Below, piece by piece: positions 50,450 through 58,994 of a DNA stretch of 64,000 nucleotides. Below the pieces are notes generated by a model, which was not told the DNA's origin, did no database searches, and saw only the letters and a list, made by a program, of their open reading frames with translations. Both the position numbers and the translations under genes were made by a program. Origin of the DNA: Clostridium_AQ sp900552125 (GTDB taxonomy: Bacteria; Bacillota_I; Bacilli_A; Erysipelotrichales; Erysipelotrichaceae); assembly GCA_037892765.1 (NCBI GenBank), contig JBBKBW010000006.1. One strand, given 5' to 3'. Each line of letters opens with the position of its first letter. The stretch's first letter is position 1.

Positions 50450-50509
50450 ACCCGTACCTGTGATATAAGATGAGCTGTTTGGATACAGCTTTTTCTATTT
50501 GGTACGGGT
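50450..50509 (+). ncRNA. Structured leader: terminator-like hairpin nested in a 9-bp stem
   Basis: Outer arms ACCCGTACC (50450-50458) and GGTACGGGT (50501-50509) pair perfectly. Inside, AGCTGT (50473-50478) / ACAGCT (50485-50490) forms a hairpin followed by TTTTTCTATTT, a terminator-like end. ATCAC (50434-50438) can also pair with GTGAT (50460-50464), making a pseudoknot possible with the outer stem. The next gene's GAAAGGAT site abuts the outer stem. This suggests attenuation of the next gene. Confidence 0.55.
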
Positions 50510-50520
50510 GAAAGGATCAT

Positions 50521-51330
50521 ATGACAAAATTAGAATTTATTAACACACTAAACCTTCCACAGGATTGTATTTCTTCTTTAGAAAAAATAACTATTCGAGA
50601 TGAGTGGATGCCTTTATTTGACACAAACCGAGTATTATTCTTTAACACAATTGAATCACTAGGTTTTGAAACATCCTTCCCTATCTTTTTAAAGCTATAC
50701 ATTGAGATAGCTTATCAAAAAGCACAGAAGTTATGCGAGAGTGAAAGAACTATCTTAATCGACGGCTTACAGCGTTTAAAAGAAGATACATTATCATGTA
50801 AAAAATACTGGAATATTTGGGGTATAATGCCATATGAATGGCGCTTCATTGACCATCTGATAGATGGAACAGTAAAACGCCTAGCATCTTTAGAATTTGA
50901 AGAAAAATCATATCCCTATCCAATTAAAGTACCTAATTTATGTATCGACGCAAATACAACGTTATTAAATGTTCATGTATGTACCAATGCTGATTTAACT
51001 CCGGAAGCAGTTAAAAAATCTTTTGAAGCTGCTAAGTCTTATTATCCCAATCATAAGTTTTATCACATTGAATCCTGGATGGTATCTCCTCGAATCAAAG
51101 AATTATGTAATCCAAATGATAACTTATATCAATTTCAATCTTTATGGACACCATATGAAATTATAGACACAAATGACAGAATGATAGAAAGAGTATTTCC
51201 TGAAAATGATGATATTTCAGAAACCTATATCAGCTTTCCAGAACATACCCGTCTTCAAAGAAATGCTAAAAAACTTTTATTATTAGGAAAAAAACTTCAA
51301 CACGCAAAAGCTATTTATATCCAAAAATAG
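50521..51330 (+). CDS. Acyltransferase-like protein (GNAT_C/DUF5596)
   Basis: A 269-aa protein. 'KKYWNIWGIMPYEWRFIDHLIDGTVKRLASLEFE' (about 99-132), 'LLNVHVCTNADLTPEAVKKSFEAA' (about 157-180) and 'IESWMVSPRIKELCNPNDNLYQF' (about 190-212) match the two-part NAT_N/GNAT_C (DUF5596) family. That family is annotated as acyltransferase-like with no proven substrate. The start follows GAAAGGAT directly after the structured leader. A strong terminator follows. Confidence 0.72.
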   Translation: MTKLEFINTLNLPQDCISSLEKITIRDEWMPLFDTNRVLFFNTIESLGFETSFPIFLKLYIEIAYQKAQKLCESERTILIDGLQRLKEDTLSCKKYWNIWGIMPYEWRFIDHLIDGTVKRLASLEFEEKSYPYPIKVPNLCIDANTTLLNVHVCTNADLTPEAVKKSFEAAKSYYPNHKFYHIESWMVSPRIKELCNPNDNLYQFQSLWTPYEIIDTNDRMIERVFPENDDISETYISFPEHTRLQRNAKKLLLLGKKLQHAKAIYIQK

Positions 51331-51343
51331 AAAATAAGTAAAA

Positions 51344-51387
51344 AAGGCAATATTCTCAAAATAGAAATGAATTGAGATTATTGTCTT
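51344..51387. terminator. Bidirectional terminator
   Basis: AAGGCAATATTCTCAA (51344-51359) pairs with TTGAGATTATTGTCTT (51372-51387) with one wobble and one mismatch, flanked by A- and T-runs. It separates convergent genes. Confidence 0.85.
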
Positions 51388-51396
51388 TTTAGTATT

Positions 51397-51705
51397 TTAT
51401 TCACTTAACTCTTTTAAATCATTTACTAATTCATCACAAACCGCTTCATCTAATTGCGTTAATATGTAGCTCTGATATACACAATATTTCTTTTTAATAT
51501 CCTGTATAGAACGTAACTCTGTTTCACTTTTGACATCTTTTTGAATATCAGTTAGAATTTCAGCCATTAAGCGTATAGGCTGATCATATACCATAGTAAT
51601 ATCTGCTAATTCACTATGATGCTGTCCTTTCAGTTTATTCACTGCCTGATTCAAATAATACTCAATTAAAATTGCCTGTTTATGAATTTGTAATCCATAT
51701 GACAT
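51397..51705 (-). CDS. Hypothetical helical protein
   Basis: A 102-aa soluble, mainly helical protein: 'SYGLQIHKQAILIEYYLNQAVNKLKGQHHSEL' (2-33), 'QPIRLMAEILTDIQKDVKSETEL' (45-67) and a C-terminal helix pair. I recognise no family. The start at 51705 follows AAGGAAG. It stands alone between a terminator and the chromate transporter genes. Confidence 0.65.
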   Translation of the reverse strand: MSYGLQIHKQAILIEYYLNQAVNKLKGQHHSELADITMVYDQPIRLMAEILTDIQKDVKSETELRSIQDIKKKYCVYQSYILTQLDEAVCDELVNDLKELSE

Positions 51706-51779
51706 ATGCACACTTCCTTTCTGATGGCTATATCATAAAGGATATTGTGACATGTTACATGTAACAATCTAAAAATAAT

Positions 51780-52352
51780 TTAAAAAGATAAGGATCCTGT
51801 CATAAATGCTAAACCTACTGCAATACATCCGCATAAAAGCATTACAGTAATTGGATTTTTCTTATATTTTCTCAATAGAAAGAAACCTAATAAAAATAAA
51901 CATAAGCTTTCTAAATTAAATGTAGAAAAAGAAATGTCATTGCCTTGCCATAACGCATCAACTGCTAGAGATACACCAGCAGAAGCAATCAGCGCAACAA
52001 CTGCAGGGCGAAGTCCTTTTAAAATTGCTTGAATCGCATCTAATTGACGATATTTATAGTATAAAAAAGATAATGTCAATACAATGATAAAACTAGGAAT
52101 AACAACACCAGCAGTGGCCACAATAGCTCCTGGCAGTCCAGCAATTTTAGTTCCCACAAAGCTTGCGGCATTGATTGCAATCGGCCCGGGAGTCATTTGT
52201 GATATTGTCAGGATATCCGCAAACTCTCTCATATCTAACCAGCCATGTAAGTTTACGACCTGTTCCTGAATGATAGGAAGGGCTGCATATCCTCCTCCAA
52301 TACTCAATAAGCCAATCTGTAAAAAGCTTAATAGTAATTCAATAAAAATCAT
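51780..52352 (-). CDS. Chromate transporter family protein, half 2
   Basis: A 190-aa CHR-family membrane protein with about five hydrophobic segments. 'LLSFLQIGLLSIGGGYAALPIIQEQV' opens it and 'ADILTISQMTPGPIAINAASFVGTKIAGLPGAIVATAGVVIPSFI' (about 43-90) carries the PGP motif. It is one half of a split ChrA, overlapping its partner by four bases. In full-length ChrA the two homologous halves export chromate. The natural substrate of short-chain pairs is often unclear. Confidence 0.9.
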   Translation of the reverse strand: MIFIELLLSFLQIGLLSIGGGYAALPIIQEQVVNLHGWLDMREFADILTISQMTPGPIAINAASFVGTKIAGLPGAIVATAGVVIPSFIIVLTLSFLYYKYRQLDAIQAILKGLRPAVVALIASAGVSLAVDALWQGNDISFSTFNLESLCLFLLGFFLLRKYKKNPITVMLLCGCIAVGLAFMTGSLSF

Positions 52353-52918
52353 GACAAGCCACCTTCCTTCTTGATTGCACGTTCAATAAAATAACCTAAT
52401 GCCCCACACACAATGATAATAATTAATAGATTGACATCTAACATAACATTAAACACGAAGGCCGCTAACATGATAACTACATAAACCTTTTGTGACTGAC
52501 TCCATACTTCTTTTCCCATTGTCCAGACAACATCACATATGGTCGCAACTACTCCAGCCTGCATACCAAATAACATAATCTGTATCCATTTGATTTTAAT
52601 GAAAACCTCATAACAGTATGATATGATTGTCAATAAAATCAAAGGTGGCAAGACTGTCCCAATAACTGCAACAAGAGCCCCCAATACTCCAGCACAGCGA
52701 TATCCAATACTAATGGAAGCATTAACCGCAATAGCTCCTGGAGATGATTGAGCAATTGCTACTAAATCCATCATTTCCCCTTCATCGATCCACTTTAGAT
52801 CTTCTACAAATTTCTTACGCATCAGCGGTACGATGACATACCCTCCGCCAAAAGTACATGCGCTTAACATAAATACCGAAGAAAAAAGTTTCCAGTACGT
52901 TTTCATATTCTTTTCCAT
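52349..52918 (-). CDS. Chromate transporter family protein, half 1
   Basis: A 189-aa CHR-family protein with the conserved 'LFSSVFMLSACTFGGGYVIVPLMRKKF' (about 10-36) and 'DLVAIAQSSPGAIAVNASISIGYRCAGVLGALVAVIGTVLPPL' (about 47-90). The usual PGP is PGA here. It works as a pair with the downstream half. A LysR regulator is encoded divergently 97 bases away. Confidence 0.9.
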   Translation of the reverse strand: MEKNMKTYWKLFSSVFMLSACTFGGGYVIVPLMRKKFVEDLKWIDEGEMMDLVAIAQSSPGAIAVNASISIGYRCAGVLGALVAVIGTVLPPLILLTIISYCYEVFIKIKWIQIMLFGMQAGVVATICDVVWTMGKEVWSQSQKVYVVIMLAAFVFNVMLDVNLLIIIIVCGALGYFIERAIKKEGGLS

Positions 52919-53014
52919 CTAATCACCTCCTCCATTATACCCCTTGTGAATTTATAAAGAAAATAGTATTATTATATATATTTTATAATATTTTCTTATG
53001 AAAGGAGATTTCCT

Positions 53015-53902
53015 ATGACACTTCGTCATTTACGTATCTTTGTGGCTGTCTGCAAATGGAAAAGTATCACAAAAGCAGCTGAAAAACTGCATATTGCCCA
53101 ACCATCCGTATCCCTAGCAATCAAAGAACTAGAAAACTATTACAACCTGCAGTTATTTGATCGTATATCTCGAAAACTATTTTTAACCACTGAAGGGGAA
53201 CGCTTTTTAACTTATGCAAGCCATATCATTTCTCTGTTTGATGAAATGGAAGAAGGTATTCAGCATTGGGACGATATGGGACAGCTCTTGATTGGTTCTA
53301 GTATAACCATTGCTAATTCTTTATTGTGCGAATGTCTTCTTCACTATAAACAACTATATCCTAAAAGAAAAACACAGGTTTTAATTGAAAATTCACAGAT
53401 TCTTGAAACAGCGGTAATTGAAAATAAAATTGATATCGCACTAATGGAAGGTATTCCAACACACACCCAATTAAAGACAATACCCTTTTTCCAGGATGAA
53501 CTCGCTATTATCTGTGCCAATGATCATAAACTGGCAGAAAAACCCTATATTACATTAGAAGATATTGCTGAAGAAGAATTTCTATTGCGAGAAAAAGGAA
53601 GTGGTACACGTGATATTGTGGACTCTATTATGAAAGTTCATAATTTACAAATTCATCCAATTTGGGAAAGTGCCAGTACAAGGGCTTTGGTAAAAGGTGT
53701 CCAGCATGGATTTGGCATATCTATCCTTCCTTATCAGATGGTAAAAGATGAATTAAACAATAAATTCGTAACACGTCTGATGTTAAAAGATATTTCTTTA
53801 GAGCGCAAGTATTATATAATTTATCATGTAAATAAGCACTTGCATTCCGGTCTACTGGATTTTATCAAATGCTGTCAGAAAGTAGTAGTCAATAAACCCT
53901 AA
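53015..53902 (+). CDS. LysR family transcriptional regulator
   Basis: A 295-aa regulator. HTH 'MTLRHLRIFVAVCKWKSITKAAEKLHIAQPSVSLAIKELENYYNLQLFDR' covers residues 1-50; the substrate-binding domain follows (about 90-290, with 'LLREKGSGTRDIVDSIM' near 190). The 97-base divergent gap to the chr genes has the AT-rich dyad context usual for LysR sites, but I could not define one. It probably controls the chr pair. Confidence 0.92.
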   Translation: MTLRHLRIFVAVCKWKSITKAAEKLHIAQPSVSLAIKELENYYNLQLFDRISRKLFLTTEGERFLTYASHIISLFDEMEEGIQHWDDMGQLLIGSSITIANSLLCECLLHYKQLYPKRKTQVLIENSQILETAVIENKIDIALMEGIPTHTQLKTIPFFQDELAIICANDHKLAEKPYITLEDIAEEEFLLREKGSGTRDIVDSIMKVHNLQIHPIWESASTRALVKGVQHGFGISILPYQMVKDELNNKFVTRLMLKDISLERKYYIIYHVNKHLHSGLLDFIKCCQKVVVNKP

Positions 53903-53912
53903 CAAAAAAAAT

Positions 53913-53949
53913 AGACAATGTTTTCAGCTGATACTGATTTACATTGTCT
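53913..53949. terminator. Bidirectional terminator
   Basis: AGACAATGT (53913-53921) pairs exactly with ACATTGTCT (53941-53949), flanked by an A-run and a T-run. It separates convergent genes. Confidence 0.85.
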
Positions 53950-53977
53950 TTTTATACTTTAGATATCAATAAATATT

Positions 53978-55129
53978 TTATGCTTTATGATAAACAATTT
54001 CTCCATTGATTAGCGTATAACGAATGATATTTTGTGTATCCAACAAGGAACTATCACAGATAATTAGATCGCCATCTTTTCCTACTTCAATACTTCCTAT
54101 ACGTTTATCTAAACCTAATATTTTAGCCGGATTAATTGTAATTGCCTTTAATGCTTCTTCCTCTGGTAAGCCATCTTTCATTGCTAGAGCTGCACATAGC
54201 GGCAGATATTCCTGAGGCACAACAGGAGAATCGGTTGTTATCGCAATTAAAATCCCCTCTTTACATAATACACCAGGTGTTGTGAATGACTTACTAGCTA
54301 GTTCAAATTTAGATTTATGTGTTAAAGCAGGACCGATTATAGCTGGATATCCGCTTTCTTTGATCTGTTTTTTGATTATTTCTCCATCGGTACAATGATC
54401 TAACGTTACGCGAACATCAAATTCTTTCGCTATACGAATTACAGTCAGAATATCATCAGCACGATGAGCATGACATTTTAAAGGTAATTCTTTTTTTATA
54501 ACCGGTATCATTGCCTCTAGTTTCATATCATAAGCCGGCATTTTTGTAATATCATCTTTTACGGCTTCTTTTTTAGCTAGATATTCTTTTGTTTTATATA
54601 GGGTTTCTCTTAATAATGCCGCAATATTCATACGTGTTTTAATACGACTATCCTGATATACACGTTTTGGATTTTCTCCAAATGCACACTTCATCGCAAC
54701 AGGATTCTGAATAACCATCTCATCAATACAATTTCCATATGTTTTGTATGCCATAAATGTTCCACCAATAACATTTGCACTTCCTGGCCCAGCCGCAACA
54801 GTAGTAATTCCTGCTTCTCGAGCATTTTTCACTGTTTCATCTAATGGATTACAGCCATCGATAGCACGCACATGAGGAGTTATAGGGTCACTCATTTCAT
54901 TTACATCATTTCCCTCTCCACGTATCGCACTTTCTTCCATACCTAAATGGCAATGAGCTTCAATCATACCTGGAAAAACTTGTTTCCCTGAAGCATCAAT
55001 GACGAGTTCTCCTTGATTTTCCTGTAGATTTTCACCAATCAAAACAATCTTTCCATCTTGAATACGTATATCCGCAATACAATCACCATCGCTAGACATA
55101 GTATGTAACATTCCATTTTTTATTAACAT
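53978..55129 (-). CDS. Amidohydrolase (imidazolonepropionase-like)
   Basis: A 383-aa metal-dependent hydrolase. 'VFPGMIEAHCHLG' (about 56-68) provides the first two His ligands; 'KCHAHRADDIL' and 'VTLDHCTDGE' (about 220-250) the later ones; 'IAITTDSPVV' (about 305-315) the catalytic Asp. The C-terminus is 'GSIEVGKDGDLIICD'. It resembles the HutI-like/prolidase-like amidohydrolases of unknown substrate. The start at 55129 follows AAGGAG. It is a monocistron. Confidence 0.88.
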   Translation of the reverse strand: MLIKNGMLHTMSSDGDCIADIRIQDGKIVLIGENLQENQGELVIDASGKQVFPGMIEAHCHLGMEESAIRGEGNDVNEMSDPITPHVRAIDGCNPLDETVKNAREAGITTVAAGPGSANVIGGTFMAYKTYGNCIDEMVIQNPVAMKCAFGENPKRVYQDSRIKTRMNIAALLRETLYKTKEYLAKKEAVKDDITKMPAYDMKLEAMIPVIKKELPLKCHAHRADDILTVIRIAKEFDVRVTLDHCTDGEIIKKQIKESGYPAIIGPALTHKSKFELASKSFTTPGVLCKEGILIAITTDSPVVPQEYLPLCAALAMKDGLPEEEALKAITINPAKILGLDKRIGSIEVGKDGDLIICDSSLLDTQNIIRYTLINGEIVYHKA

Positions 55130-55195
55130 ACATTCACTCCTTTTCATTTATTTACTTAAATTTTACACTTTCTTTCAGAAGTGTCAAGAAAAAAA

Positions 55196-55216
55196 GGCAT
55201 TTCAAAATGAATGCCT
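55196..55216 (-). terminator. Terminator after dnaJ
   Basis: AGGCATT (55196-55202) pairs with AATGCCT (55210-55216); on the minus strand seven T residues follow. Confidence 0.75.
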
Positions 55217-56321
55217 ATTTAAATGCCTTTTTGAATTTTTCAAATGGAGACTCATGAGATTTTTTATTTCGAAGTTTTTCATATAATTCTTTTTCTTCGC
55301 GAGATAGTTTTGTAGGAATTTCCACTTTAATTTCTACGTATTGATCTCCCTGATCTCCACGAGTGTTTTTAACACCTTTTCCTTTTAGGCGGAATTGCTG
55401 ACCATATTGGGTACCCGCTGGAATGCTAAGTTCAACATCACCATAAACCGTAGGTACATCTACTTTGCAGCCCAATGTTGCATCTACTGCACTGATAGGT
55501 ACAGTGATACGAATATCATTTCCATCACGAACAAATTGTTTATGACGGCTTACTAGGATTTCAATATATAAATCTCCGTTTGGCCCTCCATTGATACCAC
55601 GTTCCCCTTTATTAGGAACACGTACCTGCTGACCAGATTGGATACCTGCAGGGATTTTGATATCCAATTTCACACGTTTATGTTCATATCCTTTACCATG
55701 ACATTTTGGACATTTATTTGCAATTGTTTTTCCTGTACCATTACATTCTGGACAAACAGACTGACTCTGGAAAACACCAAAAGGAGTTCTCTGCTGTGTA
55801 GTTACCGTACCAGTACCTCCACAGTGTGGACAGGTCTTGATGTCCGATTTACTTCTAGCTCCGCTTCCTAAACATTCATCGCATTGTTCATCAACCTCAA
55901 TAGTGATTGTTTCAGTTTTTCCAAAGATAGCATCCATGAAATCAATGCGCATCTGCATGAAACGATCGTTTCCTTTACGAGGACCGTTATTAGATCGACG
56001 GCTTCCGCCTCCAAATCCTCCGCCAAAGAAAGAACCAAAAATATCGCCAAAGTCTTCGAAACCGCCAAAGCCTCCGCTTCCGCCTCCAAAGTTAGCACCA
56101 TCCATACCCGCATGACCAAATTGATCATAAGTAGCTTTCTTTTGTGGATCGCTTAATACCTCATAAGCTTCATTTACTTCTTTAAATTTTTCTTCAGCCC
56201 CAGGTTCTTTATTAACATCGGGGTGATATTTTTTAGCCATCTTTCGATAGGCTCTTTTTATTTCATCATCGCTGGCACCTTTACTAAGTCCCAGTACTTC
56301 ATAGTAATCTCTTTTACTCAT
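55215..56321 (-). CDS. dnaJ: Chaperone protein DnaJ
   Basis: A 368-aa type I J protein. The J domain (1-70) has HPD in 'KKYHPDVNKE'. The G/F region (about 75-110) has GGFGGFEDFG. Four CxxCxGxG zinc repeats are at about 140-205 (CDECLGSG, CPHCGGTG, CPECNGTG, CPKCHGKG). The C-terminal substrate domains follow. It stimulates DnaK ATPase and delivers clients. It is separated from dnaK by 220 bases with a terminator, so it may also use a weaker promoter of its own. Confidence 0.96.
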   Translation of the reverse strand: MSKRDYYEVLGLSKGASDDEIKRAYRKMAKKYHPDVNKEPGAEEKFKEVNEAYEVLSDPQKKATYDQFGHAGMDGANFGGGSGGFGGFEDFGDIFGSFFGGGFGGGSRRSNNGPRKGNDRFMQMRIDFMDAIFGKTETITIEVDEQCDECLGSGARSKSDIKTCPHCGGTGTVTTQQRTPFGVFQSQSVCPECNGTGKTIANKCPKCHGKGYEHKRVKLDIKIPAGIQSGQQVRVPNKGERGINGGPNGDLYIEILVSRHKQFVRDGNDIRITVPISAVDATLGCKVDVPTVYGDVELSIPAGTQYGQQFRLKGKGVKNTRGDQGDQYVEIKVEIPTKLSREEKELYEKLRNKKSHESPFEKFKKAFK

Positions 56322-56540
56322 GTGATCACCTTCCTAACTTTCTAGATTGAAAACTGCATAAAAATTTCTATCTACTTTTTCGCCGGGTTCTATTTTATCA
56401 TATTTTTTCGTAAAAACGATAGATTTTAGGTATTTTTTACAAAGACTCCGGCATTGCAAGTGCCACATGAGTTTTGTTTATCGTTTTCATACAACATACA
56501 AAACCTAGCGCAAGCACTAGGATTTGTAGTCGTTTTTAAT
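56322..56540 (-). other. dnaK-dnaJ intergenic region with terminator
   Basis: Contains a strong dnaK terminator at 56498-56527 and an AT-rich stretch before dnaJ. No CIRCE element was seen here. Confidence 0.5.
56498..56527 (-). terminator. Terminator after dnaK
   Basis: ACAAAACCTAG (56498-56508) and CTAGGATTTGT (56517-56527) pair with one mismatch. The T content after it on the minus strand is modest, so some read-through to dnaJ is plausible. Confidence 0.6.
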
Positions 56541-58346
56541 TTATTTTTTCTCTTCAAATTCAGCATCTACAACGTTATCGTCGTTTGCCTGATTTGCACC
56601 AGTATTTGGATTAGCTTGCTGTTGCTGATACATCTGAGCACTTGCTGCCTGTGCTGCTTTTTCTAATGCTTCTAATTTTTCTTTTACAGCTGTCATATCA
56701 TTTTCATCAAGAGATTTCTGTAAATCATCACGAAGTTTCTGTGTTTCTTCTTTCTGTTTTGCATCAATCTTATCACCGTTATCAGCTAACATAGAATCAA
56801 TCTGAGCGATGAATCCTTCTGCACGGTTACGTAAATCGATTTCTTCTTTACGTTTTTCATCTTCAGCTTTGTGTTCTTCTGCTTCACGAACCATACGATC
56901 GATTTCTTCATCACTTAATCCGCTAGAGTTCTGGATTGTGATAGACTGTTCTTTACCAGTTCCTTTATCTTTTGCGGAAACATGAACGATACCGTTAACG
57001 TCAATATCGAATGTTACTTCAATCTGAGGTACACCACGACGTGCAGGTGCAATACCATCTAGTTTGAACATACCTAATTCTTTATTGTCATTTGCCATTG
57101 GACGTTCACCCTGTAATACACGAATATCTACAGCTGGCTGGTTGTCTGCAGCAGTTGAGAAAATCTGAGATTTGCTTGTAGGAATTGTTGTGTTACGTGG
57201 AATTAATACTGTCATGACACCACCCATAGTTTCAATACCAAGGCTTAATGGTGTAACGTCTAACAATAATACGTCTTTAACATCACCAGCGATAACACCA
57301 CCCTGAATTGCAGCACCCATAGCAACAACTTCATCAGGGTTTACAGAACGGTTAGGTTCTTTACCAAGTACATTTTTAACTGCTTCCTGAACAGCTGGAA
57401 TACGAGTAGAACCACCTACTAATAATACCTGATGGATATCGTTTTTAGTTAATCCTGCATCACGTAACGCATTTCTTACTGGTTCCATTGTACGATCAAC
57501 TAAATGTTTAGTCATTTCATCAAATTTAGCACGAGTTAATGTAGCTTCAAAGTGAAGAGGTCCATCAGCTCCAGCAGAAATAAATGGTAGAGAAATCTGA
57601 GTCTGAACTACACCACTTAAATCTTTCTTAGCTTTTTCAGCAGCTTCTTTTAAACGTTGCATAGCCATTGTATCTTTGCTTAAGTCAACGCCGTTTTCTT
57701 TCTTGAATGTGTCAATCATCCAATTAACAATTACGTTGTCAAAGTCATCCCCACCTAAGTGAGTATCACCATTTGTAGATAATACTTCAAATGTACCGTC
57801 TGCAAGTTCTAGGATAGAAACATCAAATGTACCTCCACCTAAGTCATAAACTAATACTTTCTGTTCTTTTTCAGTTTTATCAATACCATAAGCAAGTGCA
57901 GCTGCCGTTGGTTCGTTAATAATACGTTCTACTTCCAAACCAGCAATTTTTCCTGCATCTTTTGTAGCCTGACGCTGTGAATCGTTAAAGTAAGCAGGTA
58001 CTGTAATAACAGCTTTATCTACTTTTTCACCTAGATAATCTTCTGCATAAGATTTTAAGTACTGAAGGATCATAGCACTTACTTCCTGTGGAGTATACTG
58101 TTTTCCTTCTAATTCTACTTTTTCATTTGTACCCATTAAACGTTTAATGGAAATAACTGTATTTTTATTTGTAACAACCTGACGTTTTGCAGCATCTCCT
58201 ACAATACGTTCTCCATTTTTATAAGCTACAACTGAAGGTGTTGTACGATTTCCTTCTGGGTTTGTGATAACTTTTACGTCTCCTCCATCCATTACAGCGA
58301 CACAGCTGTTAGTTGTACCTAAGTCAATACCAATAATTTTACTCAT
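56541..58346 (-). CDS. dnaK: Chaperone protein DnaK
   Basis: A 601-aa Hsp70. The ATPase domain begins 'KIIGIDLGTTNSCVAV'. It also has 'AKDAGKIAGLEVERIINEPTAAALAYG' (about 137-160), 'VLVYDLGGGTFDVSIL' and 'VLLVGGSTRIPAVQ'. The linker 'DVLLLDVTPLSLGIE' precedes the substrate domain, and the tail ends EEKK after a Q/N-rich stretch. The start at 58346 follows GGAGG with eight bases spacing. Third gene of the hrcA operon. Confidence 0.97.
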   Translation of the reverse strand: MSKIIGIDLGTTNSCVAVMDGGDVKVITNPEGNRTTPSVVAYKNGERIVGDAAKRQVVTNKNTVISIKRLMGTNEKVELEGKQYTPQEVSAMILQYLKSYAEDYLGEKVDKAVITVPAYFNDSQRQATKDAGKIAGLEVERIINEPTAAALAYGIDKTEKEQKVLVYDLGGGTFDVSILELADGTFEVLSTNGDTHLGGDDFDNVIVNWMIDTFKKENGVDLSKDTMAMQRLKEAAEKAKKDLSGVVQTQISLPFISAGADGPLHFEATLTRAKFDEMTKHLVDRTMEPVRNALRDAGLTKNDIHQVLLVGGSTRIPAVQEAVKNVLGKEPNRSVNPDEVVAMGAAIQGGVIAGDVKDVLLLDVTPLSLGIETMGGVMTVLIPRNTTIPTSKSQIFSTAADNQPAVDIRVLQGERPMANDNKELGMFKLDGIAPARRGVPQIEVTFDIDVNGIVHVSAKDKGTGKEQSITIQNSSGLSDEEIDRMVREAEEHKAEDEKRKEEIDLRNRAEGFIAQIDSMLADNGDKIDAKQKEETQKLRDDLQKSLDENDMTAVKEKLEALEKAAQAASAQMYQQQQANPNTGANQANDDNVVDAEFEEKK

Positions 58347-58363
58347 AATCATTTCCTCCTTAT

Positions 58364-58981
58364 TTATTCACTAACTTTTACTAATGTTGCACGCAACACA
58401 CGATCTTTTAACATATATCCTTTTTGTAATACTTCGATGACCATTCCGCTTTCAACACCTTCTTTTGGCTCCTGCATCAAGGCCTGGTGATAATTTGGAT
58501 CAAAAGGCTTATCTAATGCATCAATTTCTTTTACTCCTTCTTTTTCAAGGATAGAAACTAATTGCTGATAAATCATTTCAAAACCTTTCGCATAGTTTTT
58601 AACGTTTTGATCATCTACCTTAACATCTAAGGCACGTTCTAGATTGTCAAGTACTGGTAAGATTTCCATTGCAAAGCTTTGAATACGATATTTACGCACA
58701 TTTTCACTTTCTGCTTGAAGACGTTTTTTCAAGTTTTCTGTATCTGCATAAGCTTTAAAATATGCATTCTTATTCGCAGCAACTTCTTCTTTTAGTTTAA
58801 CAATTTCTTCTTCCAATTCTTCAATCTTTTTCTTTTTGCCAAATAAAGCTTTTTTCTCTTTTTCTTCTTTTGGCTCTTCGCAAACAGTATCTTCACTGTT
58901 TTCCGGTTTTGTTTCTTCTACTGCTTCTTCCATTGAAGTTTCGTTCGTTTCTTCTTTAATGATTTCTTTTTCGTCCTGCAT
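58364..58981 (-). CDS. grpE: Nucleotide exchange factor GrpE
   Basis: A 205-aa protein. An acidic N-terminal region (1-45) precedes a long coiled coil (about 50-105). The conserved 'FAMEILPVLDNLERAL' (about 107-122), 'KGFEMIYQQLVSILEKEGVKEI' and the C-terminal beta domain 'PNYHQALM' and 'VLQKGYMLKDRVLRATLVKV' follow. It releases ADP from DnaK. It lies between hrcA and dnaK with short gaps. Confidence 0.95.
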   Translation of the reverse strand: MQDEKEIIKEETNETSMEEAVEETKPENSEDTVCEEPKEEKEKKALFGKKKKIEELEEEIVKLKEEVAANKNAYFKAYADTENLKKRLQAESENVRKYRIQSFAMEILPVLDNLERALDVKVDDQNVKNYAKGFEMIYQQLVSILEKEGVKEIDALDKPFDPNYHQALMQEPKEGVESGMVIEVLQKGYMLKDRVLRATLVKVSE

Positions 58982-58994
58982 GATGACCTCCTTA

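Noticed and set aside
55837..56156. Several open frames of 80-92 codons over the dnaJ Gly/Phe and zinc regions
   Set aside because: Shadows of the biased GGN codons of dnaJ; no ribosome site and dnaJ itself is clear.
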